Under the pieces are notes generated by a model. It was not told where the DNA came from, ran no database searches, and saw nothing but the letters and a program-made list of their open reading frames with translations. From JABGQS01 sp963674545 (lineage in GTDB: Bacteria; Bacillota; Clostridia; Christensenellales; SZUA-584), in assembly GCA_963674545.2 (NCBI GenBank), contig CAXXFB010000001.1:2728001-2792000 (forward strand): a DNA stretch of 64,000 nucleotides. Reading direction: 5' to 3'. This document shows positions 52,716 to 61,671 of the stretch, in pieces. A program made the position numbers and the translations under genes. Position 1 is the first letter of the stretch. Every line of letters starts with the position of its first letter.

Positions 52716-52761
52716 AGCGGGAAGGGTAAAAGAGACAATTGACTCTTTTACCCTTCCCGCT
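52716..52761. repeat. 19-bp perfect inverted repeat between katG and the DUF454 gene
   Basis: Arms 52716-52734 and 52743-52761 are perfectly complementary around an 8-base loop. There is no T run on either side, so it is not a standard terminator. It may be an mRNA-stability or RNase III structure in a katG-DUF454 transcript. Confidence 0.8.
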
Positions 52762-52780
52762 GCCATGTTTATACTTTTTT

Positions 52781-54973
52781 TTAAAGATCAAAACGATCTG
52801 CGTTCATAACCTTGTTCCAGGCTGCAATGAAATCCTCTGTGAATTTGCGCTGAGAGTCTTGGCACGCATAAACCTCTGCTATGGCGCGAAGCTGGGAATT
52901 CGAACCGAATACAAGGTCAACACGTGTACCTTTCCATTTTAGCTTGCCTGTTTTACGGTCGTATCCTTCAAACAGTTCCTCGTCCTTGTCAATCGGTTTC
53001 CACTCCGTTCTCATATCTAGCAGGTTAACAAAGAAGTCGTTTGTAAGCGCCTCAGGTCTGTCGGTGAACATGCCGTTCTTTGATTGTTTATAGTTGGCTC
53101 TCAACACTCGCATTCCACCGACAAGCACCGTCATCTCCGGGGCTGTAAGCGTAAGCAGTTGTGCTTTATCCACCAGCATCTCTTCTGCCGAAACGGCATA
53201 CTTTGCTTTCTGATAGTTTCTGAATCCGTCAGCTTTCGGTTCGAGTACAGAGAACGATTCAGCATCCGTTAGCTCTGTAGTTGTGTCTGTACGCCCGGGA
53301 GAGAACGGCACATTTACGTTCATACCGGCTTTTCTTGCCGCTTCTTCAATGGCAGCGCAGCCGCCAAGAACTATTAAATCAGCTACTGAAACTTTTATAT
53401 TTGCAGTCTGCGCTTTGTTGAACTTCTCCTGTATCTTCTCATATGCCTTCAGCGTTTTTTTGAGCTTGGCTGGCTCATTGACCTCCCAGTCTTTCTGCGG
53501 TGCAAGACGTATTCGTGCTCCGTTTGCTCCGCCTCTCATGTCTGAGCCACGGAAAGTTGAAGCGCTAGCCCATGCAGTTGAAACAAGCTGCGATATTGAA
53601 AGCCCACTGCTAAGTATTTGTTTTTTAAGTTCTACAATGTCGTTTTCATCGATCATTTTGTAGTCAGCTGTTGGCACAGGGTCCTGCCAAATGAGGTCTT
53701 CGTCCGGCACATCCGGTCCCAGGTATCTGCTTTTCGGACCCATGTCACGGTGCGTAAGCTTGAACCATGCACGTGCAAAAGCGTCCTCGAATTCTTTCGG
53801 ATTCTCAAGATAATGCTTTGCTATCGGCGCAAATTTCGGGTCGTAGCGCAGTGATAAATCTGCCGTGGTCATCATCGGCCTTAGTTTCTTGCTTGGATCG
53901 TGTGCGGCAACTACCATATCTTCTTCGTCAACGTCCTTTGCAAGCCACTGGTTTGCACCTGCCGGGCTTTTCACGAGCTCCCATTCATATTTGAAAAGTA
54001 CTTTGAGATATCCCATATCCCAGGTAGTAGGTTTCGGTTTCCATGCGCCTTCGATACCGCTGCCGATAGAATCGCCGCCTTTGCCGCTTTTATAGCTGCT
54101 CTTCCAGCCAAGTCCCTGCTCTGCCAGGCTGGCGCCCTCGGGTTCCGGGCCAACGTGCGTAGCCGGCCCTGCGCCATGGCACTTACCAAAAGTGTGCCCT
54201 CCGGCCACCAGCGCAACGGTCTCTTCATCGTTCATTGCCATTCGAGCAAATGTTTCTCTAACATCTATGCCTGATGCAACCGGGTCGGGTTCTCCGTTCG
54301 GCCCCTCCGGGTTAACATATATAAGCCCCATCTGAACAGCCGCCAATGGGTTTTCAAGGTCACGCTTACCTGAATAGCGGTTGTCACCCAGCCACTCGTC
54401 TTCTGAGCCCCAGTAGATATCTTCTTCCGGCTCCCAGACGTCAATGCGTCCGCCGCCGAATCCGAATGGTTTGAGCCCCATAGATTCGATAGCACAATTT
54501 CCGGCAAGTATCATAAGGTCTGCCCATGATATCATTTTGCCGTATTTTTGTTTGATCGGCCAGAGTAGCCTGCGTGCCTTGTCAAGGTTGACGTTATCCG
54601 GCCAGCTATTGAGTGGCGCCAGACGCTGGCTTCCGGAAGCAGCACCTCCTCGTCCGTCTCCCATACGATAAGTGCCTGCGCTGTGCCAGGCCATTCTTAT
54701 AAACAGAGGACCATAATGTCCCCAGTCTGCCGGCCACCATTCCTGCGAATCGTTCATAAGCGCAAATAAATCTTTCTTTACTGCCTCAAGATCGAGCTTC
54801 GCAAATTCCTTTGCGTAGTCAAAATCTTTTCCCATAGGGTTTTCTTGTCCGCTGTGCTGGTGAAGTATCTTCAAGTTTAACTGATTTGGCCACCAGTCTT
54901 TGTTCATCGAGCCGCCGCCTGCTACAGATTTACTAGTAGCGCCTGTTACGGGGCATCGTCCTTTTTCACTCAT
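52781..54973 (-). CDS. katG: Catalase-peroxidase
   Basis: KatG is a bifunctional heme enzyme that removes hydrogen peroxide. The 730-residue product has the N-terminal KDWWPNQLNLKILHQHS, the distal heme motif IRMAWHSAGTYR (Arg, Trp, His), the proximal-His motif ALVAGGHTFGKCHG, and the C-terminal duplicated peroxidase domain (STAWASASTFRGSD). It starts at ATG 54973 with AAGGAGGAG upstream. The perR stop lies 15 bases before, forming a perR-katG operon. A catalase in a likely anaerobe indicates exposure to oxygen or peroxide. Confidence 0.97.
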   Translation of the reverse strand: MSEKGRCPVTGATSKSVAGGGSMNKDWWPNQLNLKILHQHSGQENPMGKDFDYAKEFAKLDLEAVKKDLFALMNDSQEWWPADWGHYGPLFIRMAWHSAGTYRMGDGRGGAASGSQRLAPLNSWPDNVNLDKARRLLWPIKQKYGKMISWADLMILAGNCAIESMGLKPFGFGGGRIDVWEPEEDIYWGSEDEWLGDNRYSGKRDLENPLAAVQMGLIYVNPEGPNGEPDPVASGIDVRETFARMAMNDEETVALVAGGHTFGKCHGAGPATHVGPEPEGASLAEQGLGWKSSYKSGKGGDSIGSGIEGAWKPKPTTWDMGYLKVLFKYEWELVKSPAGANQWLAKDVDEEDMVVAAHDPSKKLRPMMTTADLSLRYDPKFAPIAKHYLENPKEFEDAFARAWFKLTHRDMGPKSRYLGPDVPDEDLIWQDPVPTADYKMIDENDIVELKKQILSSGLSISQLVSTAWASASTFRGSDMRGGANGARIRLAPQKDWEVNEPAKLKKTLKAYEKIQEKFNKAQTANIKVSVADLIVLGGCAAIEEAARKAGMNVNVPFSPGRTDTTTELTDAESFSVLEPKADGFRNYQKAKYAVSAEEMLVDKAQLLTLTAPEMTVLVGGMRVLRANYKQSKNGMFTDRPEALTNDFFVNLLDMRTEWKPIDKDEELFEGYDRKTGKLKWKGTRVDLVFGSNSQLRAIAEVYACQDSQRKFTEDFIAAWNKVMNADRFDL

Positions 54974-54987
54974 AATATCTCCTCCTT

Positions 54988-55425
54988 TCAATCTTGATTT
55001 TTAATATCTGAAATACATTTTTGGCAAACGCCTTTAAAGTAAACATCCCTTTGTTTAACTGTGCAGCCACTAATAGGATCGGCTAAAAACTGTACATCCT
55101 TATCGATATCGAAATCGAAATCGAATATAGCGCCGCATTTTTCGCAGATGAAATGTCCGTGATCATGCATGATGATGTCAAACCTGTTTTCATTATCCTG
55201 TGTTGTCAAAATTCTGACCAGCCCTTTCTGTGCAAAAAGATTAAGTGTGTTATATACAGTGGCTTTTGATACGTCAAGCCCTCTTTCTTTAAATTCGTTG
55301 AAAATTCTATCTGCCGTAGGGTGGCACTGGCATTCATGCAGATACTCCAATATTTTTATGCGTTGTACAGAGGGGGTTATCCCTGCCTGAACAATTTGTT
55401 TGGAAATCTGGTCGAACGATATCAT
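54988..55425 (-). CDS. perR: PerR-type peroxide-sensing Fur family repressor
   Basis: A 145-residue metal-dependent winged-helix repressor. The DNA-binding half includes CHPTADRIFNEF and SKATVYNTLNLFAQKGLV. The sensor half has HDHGHFICEKCG, where His and Asp ligands bind the regulatory metal, and two CxxC zinc pairs (CEKC, CQKC). PerR represses catalase and rubrerythrin genes until peroxide oxidises its histidines. It leads katG, and a PerR-box-like palindrome lies upstream. The start at ATG 55425 has only a weak purine-rich upstream. Confidence 0.9.
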   Translation of the reverse strand: MISFDQISKQIVQAGITPSVQRIKILEYLHECQCHPTADRIFNEFKERGLDVSKATVYNTLNLFAQKGLVRILTTQDNENRFDIIMHDHGHFICEKCGAIFDFDFDIDKDVQFLADPISGCTVKQRDVYFKGVCQKCISDIKNQD

Positions 55426-55470
55426 AGTGCATACCTTCTTTCACGATAATAATTAAATTAAATCTAAAAT

Positions 55471-55485
55471 TTAGAATGATTCTAT
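55471..55485 (-). promoter_or_regulatory. PerR box-like operator
   Basis: TTAGAATGATTCTAT is a near-perfect dyad matching the PerR box TTATAATNATTATAA at 12 of 14 defined positions. It lies about 46 bases upstream of the perR start, implying autoregulation of perR-katG. Confidence 0.65.
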
Positions 55486-55799
55486 ATACCATAATAAGAC
55501 AAGCTAACTATAATGTCAACCGAAAATAACAAATTTAACCAAAAAAATAACAGAGGATTACAATAAAATATTATATAATCTGAATTTGAGAACATTGTAT
55601 TTGCGTTCTGCTGCAATATTAATATTGATCAGAGAATAGAAAAAACTATTCTGAAGGTGTTTTTTCACACTAAAAAAAGCACTGGTATCAATACTGTTTT
55701 TCACCCAAATTATTTTTATTGACAATGTAGAGATTACAACTATAATTATATTGCTTGATGGATATAGTATTCATTATCCTAGGCAGAAAGAGGAGCTTT
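55486..55799. promoter_or_regulatory. Intergenic region between perR and the GNAT/ATP-grasp gene
   Basis: An AT-rich spacer of 314 bases. It contains several TATAAT-like sites on both strands but no ORF, repeat or structured leader that I can identify. Confidence 0.3.
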
Positions 55800-57722
55800 G
55801 TGGATATACGTACGGCGGGGCTGGAAGACCTCGATTTTCTCGAAAAGCTTGAGAATGCAAGCTTCAAATCAGGGCGCCGCTCATCAAGGAAGTCTTTAAG
55901 ACACAGCATATTGAGCCCTCATCAATTTGTATATATAGCGTATGAAGGCAAAAAGAACTGCGGGGCGCTTTTTCTTTTGCTATATAAGAAACAGATAAGG
56001 ATATATTCGATAGCTGTGCTCGGCGAATGCCGTGGGGAAGGAGTAGGTACAAAGCTTGTTGAGCACGCGGTTTTTCTCGCAGAGCAGTTCGGTATACGCA
56101 GAATCACTCTTGAAGCAGAGCTTAGTAACACTGCGCTTATTCATTGGTACGAGAGTCTTGGGTTTGAATCTACCCGAGTGATAGTAGACTACTATGCAAA
56201 AAACGAAGACGCAATAAGGATGACGCTTTCACTTATGGGAAGCCAAAGGGAAAGCAGTGTGGTCGTCACAGACTTCGATACGGATTTTTTCAAAGGCATA
56301 CCAAACATCGTAAATATACGTGCAAACACATATATAGAGGATGCGTATTATCAAAGAATAAAAAACTTGCGGGTATTCAACCTATGTAGCAGCCTTGGTT
56401 ATCAATCGGTGGGCTACTACGTATCGCTGCTTGCTCAGGCACGAAACCACGTTGTGTTTCCGAATACGACCAGTCTTATGGATTTTCGCAGTAACGTTCT
56501 TGTGCGCAGCATCGGTGAGGAGATATTCGAGCTAATACAAAAAGAACTTGCAGACGGGCAGGAAGCTGTGCTGACGATAGAGAGCTGGTTTGGACGATGT
56601 CCTGACCATCGATATCAAAATCTTATAAACGCACTGAGCTCTTTGTATGAAGCACCGCTTCTTTGCTGGCGCTTCGAAAAGAAGGACTACTGGACGCTGA
56701 AAAAGGTATCAGCGCTTAAACTTAAAGATATTGAAAACAGTGAGGCTGTAAAGAAATTTGCGGTCGAATACTTTCTGCAAAAGAGGTTTGCAAAGAGCAC
56801 ACTAAACAACTATAAATATGATATGGCTATACTAGTCGATGAAAACGAGAAGAACCCGCCGTCATGCGGGCATGCTCTCGCAAAGTTCAAATCTGCAGCA
56901 GAGTCTCTCGGATTCTATGTAGAGACAATAGGCAAGAAGGACTATAAGAGAATTACGGAGTTTGATGCGCTTTTTATCAGAACAACTACTAATGTCAACA
57001 ACTACACCTATGATTTTTCAAGATACGCATATTCGGAGGGCCTCGTGGTAATAGACGATCCGTGGTCGATACTGCGCTGCTCAAATAAGCTCTATCTGTT
57101 TGAGTCACTTCGGGCTGCAGGGATAAAAATGCCGAAAACATGGACGCTAAATAAAAAGTCTGGTTACAAAGAGCAGATGAGGTCGCTAAAATATCCTATA
57201 ATACTAAAACAGCCGGACAGCGCTTTCTCAATCGGTGTTTATAAAGTTAAGGACGAAAACGAATGCAGGGACAGACTGACGGAACTGTTTAAAAAGTCGG
57301 AGATTGTGATTGCTCAGGAATATCTGCCGACGAATTACGACTGGCGTATTGGTGTAATTGATAAAAAGCCTTTGTTTGCCTGCAAGTATTATATGGCAAA
57401 GGATCATTGGCAGATATATAACTGGAACAGCGATGAAAAGGACGCAGAAGAGGGCGGATTTGAAACGCTGCCTTTAAGAGCCGTTCCGAAGAAGGTCATC
57501 CAGACAGCTCTTGATGCGGCAAACTTGATTGGAGATGGGCTGTACGGGGTAGATCTAAAAGAAATTGGTAGTGAGGCATACGTGATAGAAGTCAATGATA
57601 ATCCAAGCATAGACAGCGGAATAGAAGACAAGCACCTCGGTGACGAACTCTATCGCAGGATTATGGAGTCTTTCTTTGAAAGGCTGGAAAACGCAAGACA
57701 GATAATAAGACCTGTCTCATAA
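55800..57722 (+). CDS. GNAT-RimK-like ATP-grasp fusion (RLAN type)
   Basis: A 640-residue three-part protein. A GNAT acetyltransferase (about 1-150) has the acyl-CoA loop GECRGEGVGTKLVEHA. A RimK-like ATP-grasp N-terminal (RLAN-type) region (about 155-320) follows, then an ATP-grasp ligase (about 420-630) with LKQPDSAFSIGVYKV, IAQEYLP and the metal-binding VIEVNDNPSID. ATP-grasp ligases join carboxylates to amines, so it may acylate and then ligate an amino acid or peptide tag. GTG 55800 with AGGAG is chosen over the longer frame from 55755. A terminator hairpin follows. Confidence 0.85.
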   Translation: MDIRTAGLEDLDFLEKLENASFKSGRRSSRKSLRHSILSPHQFVYIAYEGKKNCGALFLLLYKKQIRIYSIAVLGECRGEGVGTKLVEHAVFLAEQFGIRRITLEAELSNTALIHWYESLGFESTRVIVDYYAKNEDAIRMTLSLMGSQRESSVVVTDFDTDFFKGIPNIVNIRANTYIEDAYYQRIKNLRVFNLCSSLGYQSVGYYVSLLAQARNHVVFPNTTSLMDFRSNVLVRSIGEEIFELIQKELADGQEAVLTIESWFGRCPDHRYQNLINALSSLYEAPLLCWRFEKKDYWTLKKVSALKLKDIENSEAVKKFAVEYFLQKRFAKSTLNNYKYDMAILVDENEKNPPSCGHALAKFKSAAESLGFYVETIGKKDYKRITEFDALFIRTTTNVNNYTYDFSRYAYSEGLVVIDDPWSILRCSNKLYLFESLRAAGIKMPKTWTLNKKSGYKEQMRSLKYPIILKQPDSAFSIGVYKVKDENECRDRLTELFKKSEIVIAQEYLPTNYDWRIGVIDKKPLFACKYYMAKDHWQIYNWNSDEKDAEEGGFETLPLRAVPKKVIQTALDAANLIGDGLYGVDLKEIGSEAYVIEVNDNPSIDSGIEDKHLGDELYRRIMESFFERLENARQIIRPVS

Positions 57723-57737
57723 CATTGTTCAATAATA

Positions 57738-57765
57738 AAGAATAGTGCATGGCTGCACTATTCTT
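57738..57765. terminator. Bidirectional terminator hairpin
   Basis: Perfect 12-base arms AAGAATAGTGCA/TGCACTATTCTT around TGGC. It overlaps the stop codon of the minus-strand zinc-ribbon gene and ends the ATP-grasp transcript. Confidence 0.75.
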
Positions 57766-57910
57766 CATCGTATTCAATTTTTTCGAATTTCTTACCGTTA
57801 CAGAAAGGGCATGCTGGCAGCTCATCATTGGAATACTCAAGCTCGATATATTCGCCGCAGCTTATACACTCATAAACGCCTTCACCCGGTGTTTGGCCTG
57901 TCTTTGGCAT
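57758..57910 (-). CDS. 50-residue zinc-ribbon protein
   Basis: A small ORF below usual size cut-offs. ATG 57910 follows TAGGAGG at ideal spacing. The product begins MPKTGQTPGEGVYEC and has two CxxC knuckles, CISCG and CPFCNG, with an acidic end (EYDEE), the layout of a single rubredoxin-like zinc ribbon. It has its own terminator. It likely binds zinc or iron; the role is unknown. Confidence 0.8.
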   Translation of the reverse strand: MPKTGQTPGEGVYECISCGEYIELEYSNDELPACPFCNGKKFEKIEYDEE

Positions 57911-58017
57911 ATTCGATCCTCCTATGGAGAATAATATTTTTCACGCATATATTAGCAGAGTAAAATAAAAAAATCAATCCCAATTTTCATGCTGGTATAC
58001 AAGTTTTGAAGAATTAA

Positions 58018-58046
58018 AAAACGCCTGATGAAAAGGCGCTTTTAAT
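58018..58046 (-). terminator. Terminator after the coiled-coil membrane protein gene
   Basis: Minus-strand GCGCCT, TTTCATC loop and AGGCG stem followed by TTTTTT. Confidence 0.75.
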
Positions 58047-58072
58047 GGTAAATAATTTTATATATTCTGTTA

Positions 58073-59161
58073 TTACTTCTGTCTGATTTGAGCCGCAGCA
58101 TCTGCTATATTAGCTGCACTGCCGCTGGCAATAAGCTGCTCCATCTGGCTAATCTTTTCAACGGTGAGAAGGTCTTTGCCTATATATCCTTCATAGTCAG
58201 AGGAGACCTGCATAGCAAGATTGTTCAAACGGTTCTGGTTTTCCCTGCCTTCTTCGTATACTTTTTTATATTCGGCTTTAAGGTTGTCAAGTTCAGCCTG
58301 ATTGCTTGCCGTGATCTGCTGCTTGATATCTGGACGAGTAACGTTCTCAAAGGTATTGAGCGCTTCCTTCTTCTGCTGCAAAAAACCGTTTATCTGACTC
58401 TGTAGAGCTTCAATCTCGCGGTTATATTCTTCAAGCCCGTAGCCGCTTTCGTCCTTGTCACGCTTTATTTTTTTCTTTATCCTTGCCTGCTGACGTTTAC
58501 TTTCGTATATCTTACGTCGTATTTCACGTACCCTGTCCAGCGCTTCGTGGTGCCTGTGTTTCGTTTTGCCGATGATAAGATATAGTCCGCCGAACACAAC
58601 AACTATAATAACGTAGAACAATACCAGAAACAGAATGCTCTTATCTAAAAACCATATATAATATACTCCAAAAGGAATCACAAAAAGCAGCAGCACCAGC
58701 GTCAGTAGTATGATGCACACGTCGCCAAAGCCTCTTGGGAAATACAGCGCAAAGAACAAACGGTTGTTGTACATAAAAGGTATATTTTCCTGCTTAAAGA
58801 TAGACTTTCCGCCAAGCTTTAAAGCCTCGTCCTCATTTTTGAATTCCGCTGTTTCAGTATTGATACGATCTTCAACAGCAGCTTTTTTTGTTTTGTCCTT
58901 TTTAGCCTGAACCTTTTTCTGAGTTGCCCGCACGCTGTCTATCTGTTCGTCATACGTAGCTTCGACCTGTGCCCTGCGCTCTTTTGTAACTTTGTTTATT
59001 TCGTTTTCGATAGCCTTTTCTTTAGCTGAAACGCTTTTTTCCAGCTTGTTTTCCTGTGCATCAAGCGCTTTTTTCTGCTCTTTATAGCCGTCAAGCTCCG
59101 TCAGCTTTTGTTTTATCTGACCAAGCTCATTTAAGCCGCCATCTAATATCTCCTTGCCCAT
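58073..59161 (-). CDS. Coiled-coil/membrane/coiled-coil protein, unknown function
   Basis: A 362-residue protein with a long charged coiled coil (about 14-115), two close membrane helices (about 148-172 and 178-205) and a second long Lys/Glu/Gln-rich coiled coil (about 210-340). This bipartite layout suggests both coils lie on the cytoplasmic side with a membrane hairpin between them. I do not recognise a family. AAGGAGAAACG precedes ATG 59161, and it has its own terminator. Confidence 0.75.
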   Translation of the reverse strand: MGKEILDGGLNELGQIKQKLTELDGYKEQKKALDAQENKLEKSVSAKEKAIENEINKVTKERRAQVEATYDEQIDSVRATQKKVQAKKDKTKKAAVEDRINTETAEFKNEDEALKLGGKSIFKQENIPFMYNNRLFFALYFPRGFGDVCIILLTLVLLLFVIPFGVYYIWFLDKSILFLVLFYVIIVVVFGGLYLIIGKTKHRHHEALDRVREIRRKIYESKRQQARIKKKIKRDKDESGYGLEEYNREIEALQSQINGFLQQKKEALNTFENVTRPDIKQQITASNQAELDNLKAEYKKVYEEGRENQNRLNNLAMQVSSDYEGYIGKDLLTVEKISQMEQLIASGSAANIADAAAQIRQK

Positions 59162-59266
59162 ATCGTTTCTCCTTTCATGTCAGCTGTAATAAACTTCTAT
59201 ACAATATATATTCGATATCCTTAACTTTTCTCCTTGAACATCTGCGCAACTTTATAAATGTGTTTA

Positions 59267-59292
59267 CAAAAAAGACGCTTTTAGCGTCTTTA
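59267..59292 (-). terminator. Terminator of the polyamine operon
   Basis: Minus-strand AAAGACGC, TAAAA loop and GCGTCTTTTTT, about 20 bases past the nspC stop. Confidence 0.85.
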
Positions 59293-59310
59293 GAATATTT
59301 TTCAGTTTGT

Positions 59311-60444
59311 TTAAGACAATCTGTCACGATAATCTTCATAAGTAAATCTTCGGATGACTTCAATACCTTTTTCATCAGATATAGCTATAGACGGAAGGTT
59401 TATGCCGTTGAACATATTGTTTTTTACCATAGTGTAATGCGCCATGTCGGTAAACACCAGTCTGTCTCCGGGCTCCAGCGGTTTGTCAAGTGAATAATCA
59501 CCCACGACATCACCGGCAAGACATGAAGGGCCTCCAAGTCTATAAGTATATTTGAGAACGTTCGGCTCTTGCGCACCGATTATCTGCGGGCGGTACGGCA
59601 TCTCCATAACATCCGGCATGTGTGTTGGAACAGAAGTATCCAGTATCGCTATATCCTTCTCATTTTTAATGATATCCATCACGGAACAAACCAGAAAGCC
59701 GGTGTTTAGTGCAACTGCTTCTCCCGGTTCCAAGTATACTTGTAAGCTGTATTTTTCCTTAATTCCATTTATGAGCCCGACGAGCTTTTCTATGTCATAG
59801 TCTGCCCTTGTGATGTGATGTCCACCACCGAAGTTTATCCACTTCATATCATACAGAAACCTGCCGAACTTTTCTTCAACGACTTTTAGCGTGCGCTCCA
59901 ACGTATCGGAGTTCTGTTCACACATTGAATGGAAATGCAGACCGCAAATGCCGTCCAATTTATCTTTTTCAAAATTAGCAAGAGTAACGCCCAGTCTGGA
60001 ATACCGTCCTGCCGGGTCGTATATCGCAGTTTCTATCTCTGAATACTCCGGGTTTATTCTGATACCGCATTCGATATTTTTCCCGCTGTTAGCTATTCTG
60101 TCTTTAAAATTTCCGTATTGGGAGAACGAATTGAATACTATGTGCTCGCAGTATTCCATTATTTCATCGAATTCGTCTTCCTTGTATGCGGGGGAGAAGA
60201 TATGTACTTCTTTGTTCATCTCTTCATATCCAAGCCTGGCCTCAAATAGCGAACTGGCAGTTATACCGTGTAGTGTTTTACCAATCTGGTCAAAAAGCGA
60301 GAACATAGCAAAGCCTTTAAGAGCGAGCAATATCTTAGCACCGGTGCGTTGCTGAACACTGCCCAGCACTTGCAGGTTCTTTTCAAGCAGCCGTCTGTCA
60401 ACCACGTAGCTTGGTGTTTCAATTTTACTGAAATCGATGTTCAT
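59311..60444 (-). CDS. nspC: Carboxynorspermidine/carboxyspermidine decarboxylase
   Basis: A PLP enzyme of alanine-racemase fold III that removes CO2 from carboxy(nor)spermidine to give the polyamine. The 377-residue product has the PLP Lys43 in LLALKGFAMF, the FHSMCEQNSDTLERTL region and the conserved GGGHHITRADYD. The dimer-interface DMAHYTMVKNNMFNG is also present. It is the last gene of speA-(Lys1-like)-nspC, with three bases to the gene before. AGGA precedes ATG 60444. Confidence 0.95.
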   Translation of the reverse strand: MNIDFSKIETPSYVVDRRLLEKNLQVLGSVQQRTGAKILLALKGFAMFSLFDQIGKTLHGITASSLFEARLGYEEMNKEVHIFSPAYKEDEFDEIMEYCEHIVFNSFSQYGNFKDRIANSGKNIECGIRINPEYSEIETAIYDPAGRYSRLGVTLANFEKDKLDGICGLHFHSMCEQNSDTLERTLKVVEEKFGRFLYDMKWINFGGGHHITRADYDIEKLVGLINGIKEKYSLQVYLEPGEAVALNTGFLVCSVMDIIKNEKDIAILDTSVPTHMPDVMEMPYRPQIIGAQEPNVLKYTYRLGGPSCLAGDVVGDYSLDKPLEPGDRLVFTDMAHYTMVKNNMFNGINLPSIAISDEKGIEVIRRFTYEDYRDRLS

Positions 60445-60447
60445 TAT

Positions 60448-61653
60448 TTAATCCTGTTTCGGTATAACGGGAGAGAAATTCTCATGCCATGGAAGACCCT
60501 GTTTATTTAGCTCGTACATAAACGGATCCGGGTCGAATTCTTCAACATTATATACGCCGGGCTTTTTCCATTTGCCGGTTATCACCATCATAGCGCCAAT
60601 CATTGCCGGAACTCCTGTGGTGTATGAAATAGCCTGAGAGCCGACTTCCTTATAAGCCTGCTGGTGGTCGCATATGTTATAAACATAATAAGTCTTTGGC
60701 ACTCCGCTTTTTGTTCCCTGCATTATGCATCCGATGTTTGTTTTGCCTTTTGTTCGTGGGCCTAATGAAGCCGGGTCGGGTAGCACAGCCTTTAAAAACT
60801 GTAGCGGTTGTATAGCTTTTCCTTCAAACATAACCGGTTCAATAGAAGTCATCCCCACGTTTTGAAGCACGTTCAGATGTGTAAGGTAGTTCTGTGAAAA
60901 AGTCATCCAGAAGCGTATCTTCTTTATGCCTTTTATGTTAATAGCAAGGGATTCGAGCTCTTCATGGTATAAAAGATAGATGTCCTTTTCACCGATCTGG
61001 TCAAAATCATATACCTGTGTTTCGGAAAGCGGAGGTGTCTCGATCCACTCTCCGTTCTCATAATATCTGCCGTTTGCAGTGATCTCCCTTATGTTTATTT
61101 CAGGGTTGAAGTTTGTTGCAAACGGATGCCCGTGGTCACCGCCGTTGGCGTCCAGTATGTCTATGGTATGTATTTCATCAAAGTAGTGCTTAAGTCCGTA
61201 TGCGCAGAATACGCCTGTTACACCCGGGTCAAAGCCGCTGCCGAGCAGAGCAGTTATTCCGGCTTTCTCAAATTTTTCTCTGTATGCCCACTGCCATTTA
61301 TACTCAAACTTGGGCACATCCGGGGGTTCATAGTTGGCTGTGTCTACATAATCAACACCCGTTTCAAGGCATGCGTCCATTATAGCAAGGTCCTGATACG
61401 GAAGTGCAACGTTTATCACGATATCCGGTTTGAATCTGTTTATCAAAACGACTGTTTCGTCGACGATGTCAGCGTCAAGCTGTGCTGTTGAAATTTTCGA
61501 TTTAGTATTCTTTATACTGTTTTTTATAGCGTCACATTTTGAAAGCGTTCTGCTTGCTATGCAGATATCGCTGAAAACATCATCGTTTTGTGCGCATTTG
61601 TGTGCAACGACATTGGCAACGCCGCCAGCACCGATTATCAAAGCTCTGCCCAT
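60448..61653 (-). CDS. Carboxynorspermidine synthase (saccharopine dehydrogenase family)
   Basis: It reductively couples aspartate semialdehyde with putrescine or diaminopropane to give carboxy(nor)spermidine. The 401-residue saccharopine-dehydrogenase-type product has the Rossmann start ALIIGAGGVANVVAHKCA, NVALPYQDLAIMDAC, ALLGSGFDPGVTGVFCAY and a C-terminal AISYTTGVPAMIGAMM. Being next to nspC rules in the polyamine role over lysine degradation. AGGAGCTT precedes ATG 61653. Confidence 0.92.
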   Translation of the reverse strand: MGRALIIGAGGVANVVAHKCAQNDDVFSDICIASRTLSKCDAIKNSIKNTKSKISTAQLDADIVDETVVLINRFKPDIVINVALPYQDLAIMDACLETGVDYVDTANYEPPDVPKFEYKWQWAYREKFEKAGITALLGSGFDPGVTGVFCAYGLKHYFDEIHTIDILDANGGDHGHPFATNFNPEINIREITANGRYYENGEWIETPPLSETQVYDFDQIGEKDIYLLYHEELESLAINIKGIKKIRFWMTFSQNYLTHLNVLQNVGMTSIEPVMFEGKAIQPLQFLKAVLPDPASLGPRTKGKTNIGCIMQGTKSGVPKTYYVYNICDHQQAYKEVGSQAISYTTGVPAMIGAMMVITGKWKKPGVYNVEEFDPDPFMYELNKQGLPWHENFSPVIPKQD

Positions 61654-61671
61654 ATTAATAAGCTCCTATTG

